64,000 nt of DNA. Source: JAZDGX01 sp964482205. GTDB lineage: Bacteria; Eisenbacteria; RBG-16-71-46; CAIMUX01; WJJG01. The position numbers were made by a program, and so were the translations under genes. The stretch covers positions 62,001 to 126,000 of the forward strand of contig CAYZWI010000008.1 in NCBI GenBank assembly GCA_964482205.1, in the 5' to 3' direction. A model generated the notes under the pieces. That model saw nothing but the letters and a program-made list of their open reading frames with translations. It did not search any database and was not told where the DNA came from. Each line of letters opens with the position of its first letter. Within the stretch, counting starts at the first letter, position 1. Below are positions 56,907-64,000 of the stretch, one piece after another.

Positions 56907-57737
56907 CTAGGCTGCGCGCGCCCGCACGCCCGCGCGCAGGGTCAGCATGTTGATCACGAACAGGAGGAGGAACGAAGCCAGCAGGAAGACCAGCGCGATG
57001 CCGGTCGCCCCGACGACATCGTATTCCTCGAGCTTGATCATGATGAGCAGCGGCGAGATCTCCGAGCGCATCGGCATGTTGCCCGCGATGAAGATCACCG
57101 AGCCGTACTCGCCCAGCCCGCGCGCGAAGGCGAGAGTGAATCCCGTCGCCACCGCGGGCAGGATCTCGGGCAGCACCAAGTTCGTGAATGTCGAGAGCCG
57201 TCCCGCTCCCATGCTCGCCGCGGCTTCTTCAATGGAAGGCGGCAGTTCGCGCAGGACCGGTTGCACGGTGCGCACGACGAAGGGCAAGCCGACGAAGGTG
57301 AGCGCCATCACGACTCCGAGCGGAGTGTAGGAAACCGTGATGCCCAACGGTTCGAGCAGGCTTCCCGCCCAGCCGTTGCCCGCGTAGATGGTCGTGAGCG
57401 CGATGCCCGCCACCGCGGTGGGCAGCGCGAAGGGCAAGTCGACCAGCCCGTCGATCAGACGCTTGCCCGGAAATTCGTAGCGCTCGAGCACCCAGGCGAG
57501 CAGCAGTCCGAAGACCGCGTTCACCACCGCGCCCAGGAACGCGGCCGTGAAGCTCAAGCGAAACGCGGCCAGCGTGCGCGGCGAGAGCACCGCGCGCACG
57601 AAGTGCTCCGGCGTGATCGTGGCCGCTTTCAGGACGAGCGCCGCGAGCGGGATGAGGACCAGCAACCCCATGTACGCCAGGGTGAAACCCATCGCCAGGC
57701 GAAAGCCCGGCAGCACTCCCCGTTCGCGCTTGGCCAT
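56907..57737 (-). CDS. cysT: Sulfate ABC transporter permease CysT (CysU)
   Basis: Inner-membrane permease of 276 residues, the partner of CysW. The EAA loop is EEAAASMGAGRLSTFTNLVLPEI and the FARGLGEYGSVIFIAGNMP segment is typical of CysT. It starts 12 bases after the binding-protein stop and ends 39 bases before cysW. Six membrane helices are visible. Confidence 0.93.
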   Translation of the reverse strand: MAKRERGVLPGFRLAMGFTLAYMGLLVLIPLAALVLKAATITPEHFVRAVLSPRTLAAFRLSFTAAFLGAVVNAVFGLLLAWVLERYEFPGKRLIDGLVDLPFALPTAVAGIALTTIYAGNGWAGSLLEPLGITVSYTPLGVVMALTFVGLPFVVRTVQPVLRELPPSIEEAAASMGAGRLSTFTNLVLPEILPAVATGFTLAFARGLGEYGSVIFIAGNMPMRSEISPLLIMIKLEEYDVVGATGIALVFLLASFLLLFVINMLTLRAGVRARAA

Positions 57738-57749
57738 CGCGTGCCCGCC

Positions 57750-58823
57750 CTACTTCGCCTGATAGATCTGATCGAAGATTCCGCCGTCGGAGAAGTGGAT
57801 CTCCTGCGACTTGGCCCAGCCGCCGAATTCCTCGTCGATCGTGATCATCTTCATCTCGGGGAACTGCTCGCGGTACTTCGCGAGCACATCCGCCCGCTGC
57901 GGCCGGTAGAAGTGCCGCGCGGCGATCTCCTGGCCCACGGGAGAATAGAGGTACTCGAGATACGCGGTCGCGATCGGGCGCGTCTTCTTGCGATCGACGA
58001 CCTTGTCGACGACGGCGACGGGCGGCTCGGCCACGATCGAGAGCGAGGGGATCACGATCTCGAATTCGCCCGGGCGCATGTGCCGCGTGACCAGCAGCGC
58101 TTCGTTCTCCCACGCCAGCAGCACATCTCCGATGCCGCGCTCGACGAAGGTGACCGTCGAGCCGCGCGCGCCGGTGTCGAGCACCGGCACATTGCGGAAG
58201 ATGCGGGCGACCAGATCGAGCGCCTTCTCCGGCGTGCCGTCGGGCTGATGCAGCGCGTAGGCCCAGGCGGCGAGGTAATTCCAGCGCGCGCCCCCCGAGG
58301 TCTTCGGATTCGGGGTGATCACGCCGACGCCTTCGCGGCCGAGATCGTTCCAGTCGCGGATGTTCTTGGGATTGCCCTTGCGCACGAGGAAGACGATCGT
58401 CGAGGTGTAGGGCGAGCTGTTGTGCGGCAGCCGCTTCTGCCAATCCTCCGCGATGAACCCGCGCTCGGCGATGATGTCGATGTCGTAGGCGAGCGCGAGG
58501 GTGACCACATCGGCCTCGAGGCCGTCGATCACCGAGCGCGCCTGCTTGCCCGATCCCCCGTGGCTCTGCTGGACCTCGACCGCCTGGCCGGTGCTGTCCT
58601 GCCAGTGCTTGACGAAGGCGGCGTCGAAATCCTGATACAGCTCGCGGGTGGGATCGTAGGAAACATTCAGCAACTGCGGCGCCGCCGCGTGGCTCGTCAT
58701 TCCCGACAGCAAGATGGCGAGCGCGACCGCCGCGGCGATCGTGACGCGCGTCATGGCGCCCTGGCTCGCTCTTGCTCTCCGAGCCTGGCCTTGGCCCTTT
58801 CTCGCACACTCGAATCGAGTCAT
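57750..58823 (-). CDS. sbp: Periplasmic sulfate-binding protein
   Basis: Periplasmic binding protein of 357 residues (or 334 from a later ATG) that captures sulfate for the transporter. After the signal sequence the family motif NVSYDPTRELYQDFDAAF (residues about 54-71) is clear, then VQQSHGGSGKQARSVIDGL and the ANPKTSGGARWNYLAAW anion-site segment (as NPKTSGGARW). The end has PEMKMITIDEEFGGW. The start is ambiguous: ATG at the left end of the range's 5' side follows AAAGGAG near the cysA stop, whereas an ATG 23 codons later begins right at the signal peptide's basic region. The gap to cysA is only seven bases. Confidence 0.92.
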   Translation of the reverse strand: MTRFECARKGQGQARRARASQGAMTRVTIAAAVALAILLSGMTSHAAAPQLLNVSYDPTRELYQDFDAAFVKHWQDSTGQAVEVQQSHGGSGKQARSVIDGLEADVVTLALAYDIDIIAERGFIAEDWQKRLPHNSSPYTSTIVFLVRKGNPKNIRDWNDLGREGVGVITPNPKTSGGARWNYLAAWAYALHQPDGTPEKALDLVARIFRNVPVLDTGARGSTVTFVERGIGDVLLAWENEALLVTRHMRPGEFEIVIPSLSIVAEPPVAVVDKVVDRKKTRPIATAYLEYLYSPVGQEIAARHFYRPQRADVLAKYREQFPEMKMITIDEEFGGWAKSQEIHFSDGGIFDQIYQAK

Positions 58824-58830
58824 CGGTCAC

Positions 58831-60804
<1,974 letters not shown>

Positions 60805-60864
60805 GCGCATGCCCCACGCAGCAGCGAACGGCAACCCCTGCCTTCGTCGGCGCCTGATGTTGGG

Positions 60865-60893
60865 ATTATCGGCTTCGCGGGTGACGATGTCGG
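60865..60893 (-). promoter_or_regulatory. Candidate sigma-70 promoter of the cysA operon
   Basis: On the minus strand CCGACA and GATAAT are 17 bases apart, about 60 bases upstream of the cysA start codon. Confidence 0.45.
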
Positions 60894-61034
60894 TCGAAAG
60901 GCGGTGACATTCGGGGGCCCGTCTGGAACCGCGCGAACCGGGATCCGGGGTGGCTTGAAACGCTCAGGCATTCTGGCGGCAAAGGCTGTCAGGACACTTG
61001 AAGGACAGGACGCAATTATCAAAACCAGAACGGC

Positions 61035-62687
61035 TTATCGATCAAGCCCCGGTGCCGCCGTCCGCTCGTAGACGGCGTATGGGCGCGCCTCCAGCACCGC
61101 GCGATAGCGCTGGGCGAAGGGGCCGTCCGGCCTGCTCTCGGCAAAGCGGCGGGCCTTGGCGGCGCGCAAGGCCATCGAGCCCGGGTTCCAGCGCGCGACG
61201 ATCTCGTCGACGACCTCACCCTCTTCCCGTCCCCGTCGCAGGGTCAGGATCTCGGGCGTGACGATTCCCGCCAGATCGAGGATGGGCCGGTCGGCCAGAT
61301 AGCCGATGTATCCGATCTCTTCGACGAGAATCACCTCCCCCGCCGGACGCGCGGCGATGCATTCGCCGGTGCGTTCGTACCCGTCGCGCATGATCCGGTA
61401 ATACGGAAGCCGCAAGCGAACCCAACCCGAGATCGAAAGAGCGAGCACGAGAGCGCCCACGCCCGCTGCGATGACTGGGAAGGCGGCGCCGCGTTCGCGA
61501 CGGCTCGCAGGCGCGCTCGCGGACGCGCTCGCGGACGCGCTCGGGGACGCGCTCGCGATCTCGCGCGCGCGCACCGTTCGCATCTTTTCGAGCACCCGCG
61601 CGACTCCGTGGGAAGCGACGATCGCGAAGGCGAGCCCGGGAGGAATCGCGTACCAGCTCGGCCACAGCGCGCCCCTGCCCACCAGGAAGAAGAGCACGAT
61701 CAGCGCGAAGAAGGCCGCCCACACGAAGGCCATCCTGCGCTTGCGCGCCAGATCGATTGCGCCGATCACCGCGAGCGCGAGCACGAGCGCGAGCAGCGGC
61801 AGCGCATACGCGTCGGCCAGCGAGCCCGGCCCGCGGTTCGAGACGAAGGTGAACGCTTTCAGGATGTCGACCAGACGCGCGAGGAGCGCGCCCGCATTCG
61901 TCGAACCGGCGCTCCATCCGCTCTTGGCGACCGCGTTGTGCGGGACGGGGGTTCCATAGTAGAGCGTCGCGAAGAGCCACCATGTTCCGGGGACGAGCGC
62001 GACCGGCCAGATCGAACGCAGTCGCGGGCGGACGCCGCGCATGAGTAGGACGAGCGCAAGCGCGGCGATCCACAAGACGCCTTCGGGCCGCACGAGAATG
62101 CTCGCGCCCAGAACGAGGGCCGCGCGCCCCAGGCGGCCGCGCAAGACGTCGAGATATCCGAGGAGCAGGGCCAGCACGAAGAGCGTCGTTTCCATTCCGC
62201 TGGTCGCGTTGTCCAGAAAAGGCAGGAAGAAGGCGAAGAGGATCAGGGGCGCCCACGCGAGAAGCGATTCCTTCACGGAAGTGACGCGCGCGAGGAGCCA
62301 GCAGACCGCGCCCGACAGCGCCGCATTCAACGCGCTCACGAAGTAGCCGGCATCCGCGGGCCGCGAGGAGAAGAAGCTCGCGAGCCGCCACAAGGTTCCC
62401 GTGACGAAGATCCAGATCGGCGGCGCGCCCAGCACTCGCTCACCCGGGTTGTAGACCGGCCCGTGCCCCAGCGCGAGATTGCGCCCGTAGCGCAGCGTGA
62501 TGTAGGCGTCGTCGATGAGCGTACCGCGCGCCGCAATCATCAGCGCGAGTCGCACGGCCACCGCGGCCGCGACGATCGCGAACACCAGCGCCGGATCGCT
62601 TCCGGCGAGGCTGTTGCATCGGTCGCCGAGGCCCTGCGCGAGCTCTGCGCGGTTCGTCGCGCTCGTTCTTGGGGTTCGATGGCGCAT
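61035..62687 (-). CDS. GT-C-type membrane glycosyltransferase-like protein
   Basis: Polytopic membrane protein of 550 residues (longer starts are possible; none has a good ribosome-binding site). The first outside loop has the acidic motif LIDDAYITLRYGRN followed by NPGERVLGAPPIW, as in AftB-like arabinosyltransferases and related GT-C proteins (D-D-A-Y-I-x-x-R-Y). About eleven membrane segments follow, then a C-terminal soluble domain (about 420-550). A Ser-Ala repeat stretch (around residues 380-395) is encoded by 12-bp tandem repeats. Donor is probably a polyprenyl-phosphate sugar; acceptor unknown. Upstream is a divergent serine hydrolase. Confidence 0.82.
   Translation of the reverse strand: MRHRTPRTSATNRAELAQGLGDRCNSLAGSDPALVFAIVAAAVAVRLALMIAARGTLIDDAYITLRYGRNLALGHGPVYNPGERVLGAPPIWIFVTGTLWRLASFFSSRPADAGYFVSALNAALSGAVCWLLARVTSVKESLLAWAPLILFAFFLPFLDNATSGMETTLFVLALLLGYLDVLRGRLGRAALVLGASILVRPEGVLWIAALALVLLMRGVRPRLRSIWPVALVPGTWWLFATLYYGTPVPHNAVAKSGWSAGSTNAGALLARLVDILKAFTFVSNRGPGSLADAYALPLLALVLALAVIGAIDLARKRRMAFVWAAFFALIVLFFLVGRGALWPSWYAIPPGLAFAIVASHGVARVLEKMRTVRAREIASASPSASASASASAPASRRERGAAFPVIAAGVGALVLALSISGWVRLRLPYYRIMRDGYERTGECIAARPAGEVILVEEIGYIGYLADRPILDLAGIVTPEILTLRRGREEGEVVDEIVARWNPGSMALRAAKARRFAESRPDGPFAQRYRAVLEARPYAVYERTAAPGLDR
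61513..61558 (-). repeat. 12-bp tandem repeat inside the glycosyltransferase-like gene
   Basis: About 3.8 units of GCGCTCGCGGAC (plus strand) encode the alternating Ser-Ala stretch. It is in frame, so expansion keeps the reading frame. Confidence 0.75.
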
Positions 62688-62893
62688 GGGGGGCAGTATA
62701 CCCGTTTGCCGTCCGGCGGTCCGAGGATTCGCAAGCCTCTTCATGGTGGCGAACTTTTCCGCGACGCCCTCCGTATTTCCGCCCATTGCCGGTCGAAGGG
62801 CTCTTGGACCTTGCCCGGCGCCATCGTATTCTCTTGCGACTCACGCTCCATATTCGGACGCTACGCGACTCGCTTCAGAAAGGAGCACGGACC

Positions 62894-64000
62894 ATGCGTT
62901 GCGATTCGACGAGTCTCGCGCCTCTGCCGGCATTCTTCGGCCGCGCATTCGCAATTCTCTTGGTTCTCGCCTTGCTCGCCGCGACGATTCCCCCGGCCGG
63001 CGCGCAGACAGCCGGGCAGACGGCCGCGCAGACAGCCGCGCCGGCGGCCGGCGGCTTGGCCGGGCATTGGGAAGGCAACATCGAGCTGCCCGGCATGAAG
63101 CTCGCTTACGACATCGACTTCGCAGGCTCGACCGATGCGTGGACCGGCGACATCACGATCCCCGCGCAGGGGGCGAAGGACCTGCCCCTCGCAGATGTGC
63201 TCCTCTCCGGCGAGTCGGTCTCCTTCCGGATTGCGGGCATTCCCGGCGATCCGACCTTTCAAGGCACGCTCTCGCCCGACGGCGCCACGATCGCGGGCAC
63301 GTTCACCCAGGGCGGCCAGAGCTTTCCCTTCACGCTCGCAAGCCAGGAGAGCCCGGTCGCCAGAGCGCGCGCGGCGCTCGCGGGCTTCGACGACGTCGTC
63401 GAGAAGGGACTCGCCGAGCTTCATGTGCCCGGCGTTGCGGTCGCGATCCTCGTCGACGGCGAGCCGGTGCTGATGAAAGGCTACGGCACGCGCGACCGCG
63501 AGCAAAACCTGCCGGTCACCGAGCGCACGCTCTTCGCGATCGGCTCGTCGACCAAGGCCTTCACCGCCTTCGTGCTCGGCACGCTCGTCGACGAAGGCCG
63601 CCTCGATTGGGACGCTCCGGTGCAGCAGTATCTTCCTGAACTGCGCCTGAAGGACAAGGAGATCGAGCGCAATTTGAGTGCGCGCGATCTCGTCACCCAT
63701 CGCTGCGGGCTGCCGCGCCACGATCTCGTCTGGTACAACAACACCGAGCTCACTCGCGCCGAGATCGTGAGCCGCCTCGCCTACCTCGAGCCCAATCATC
63801 AGCTTCGCGAGACCTGGCAATACAACAATCTCGCCTTCCTCACGGCCGGCTATCTGGCCGAGAAGATCACCGGCAAGAGTTGGGAAGAGTGCGTGCGCGA
63901 GCGCATCTTCGCGCCTCTCGGAATGAGCGCCTCGGTGTTCTCGGTGGAAGAGATGCAGCAGGCCGGCGATTTCGCGCTGGGCTACGAGGAGCGCGAGGGA
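62894..64000 (+). CDS. Exported serine beta-lactamase-like hydrolase (3' end outside window)
   Basis: Exported serine hydrolase of the class C beta-lactamase/DD-peptidase family; 369 codons are visible and the frame is open to the right edge. The ATG follows AAGGAG. Signal peptide to about residue 38; then a Thr/Ala-rich stretch with a QTA repeat (39-49) and a lipocalin-like domain (about 55-150) that is also found before such hydrolases. The catalytic S218-x-x-K221 motif (GSSTKAF) and Y310-x-N312 (QYNNLAF) are intact. Substrates in this family range from D-amino peptides to esters and beta-lactams; none can be assigned here. Confidence 0.9.
   Translation, partial: MRCDSTSLAPLPAFFGRAFAILLVLALLAATIPPAGAQTAGQTAAQTAAPAAGGLAGHWEGNIELPGMKLAYDIDFAGSTDAWTGDITIPAQGAKDLPLADVLLSGESVSFRIAGIPGDPTFQGTLSPDGATIAGTFTQGGQSFPFTLASQESPVARARAALAGFDDVVEKGLAELHVPGVAVAILVDGEPVLMKGYGTRDREQNLPVTERTLFAIGSSTKAFTAFVLGTLVDEGRLDWDAPVQQYLPELRLKDKEIERNLSARDLVTHRCGLPRHDLVWYNNTELTRAEIVSRLAYLEPNHQLRETWQYNNLAFLTAGYLAEKITGKSWEECVRERIFAPLGMSASVFSVEEMQQAGDFALGYEEREG

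Overview
The window is high-GC bacterial chromosome with no rRNA, tRNA, CRISPR or phage genes that I can see. Three secreted proteins end in a FlgD-like Ig domain of the kind found at the C-termini of exported proteins in Eisenbacteria and the FCB superphylum. There is also a gingipain-type (C25) peptidase, a TamA/TamB pair and an AsmA protein, so the cell is diderm. My best guess is a Candidatus Eisenbacteria-like or related FCB-group organism. That is an inference from domain content; no marker gene is present.

Layout. 1-5.5 kb: a C25 peptidase cut by the left edge, an HU-type DNA-binding protein and an exported protein of unknown function. 5.9-11.4 kb: an MDR oxidoreductase translationally coupled to a GT-C/TPR membrane protein, a dihydropyrimidinase-type hydrolase and a nitroreductase. 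11.4-16.4 kb: the first copy of a dispersed intergenic repeat with 20-bp terminal inverted repeats, a TPR-sigma-54 activator, a small exported peptide with three LGEEFPE motifs, a small acidic protein and a long non-coding stretch with a possible structured RNA. 16.4-23.1 kb: a TMTC-like TPR membrane protein, a flavin reductase and a PduO-type corrinoid adenosyltransferase in one overlapping operon, then a BarA-type hybrid kinase. 23.4-30 kb: an ABC-permease remnant, a secreted M14 peptidase, a secreted beta-helix protein and a DUF1028-TPR/MscS operon. 30-38 kb: tamB and tamA, with 19-bp tandem repeats upstream of tamA, then a nucleotidyltransferase. 38-49.5 kb: a lipoprotein behind a good sigma-54 promoter, a secreted M1 aminopeptidase, a 2-hydroxyacid dehydrogenase/glycerate kinase pair, a D,D-carboxypeptidase and an AsmA-family protein.

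49.5-53 kb is the most accessory-looking part, and its base composition looks lower in GC. It holds three tandem paralogous exported proteins of no family I know (one apparently with ACG where its start codon should be), a 43-residue exported peptide, a group II intron maturase remnant and the second copy of the dispersed repeat. 53-64 kb: a sensor kinase/response regulator pair, a sulfate transporter operon (cysA-sbp-cysT-cysW) whose ATPase is fused to two universal-stress-like domains, a GT-C membrane protein and a serine hydrolase cut by the right edge.

The main themes are export and outer-membrane biogenesis (tamAB, AsmA, secreted peptidases, lipoprotein) and sensing (two kinases, a sigma-54 activator). 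The two most novel-looking loci are the repeat peptide beside the TPR activator and the three-paralog cluster with its exported micropeptide. Many frames on the opposite strand are open because of the high GC content; I treated them as shadows.
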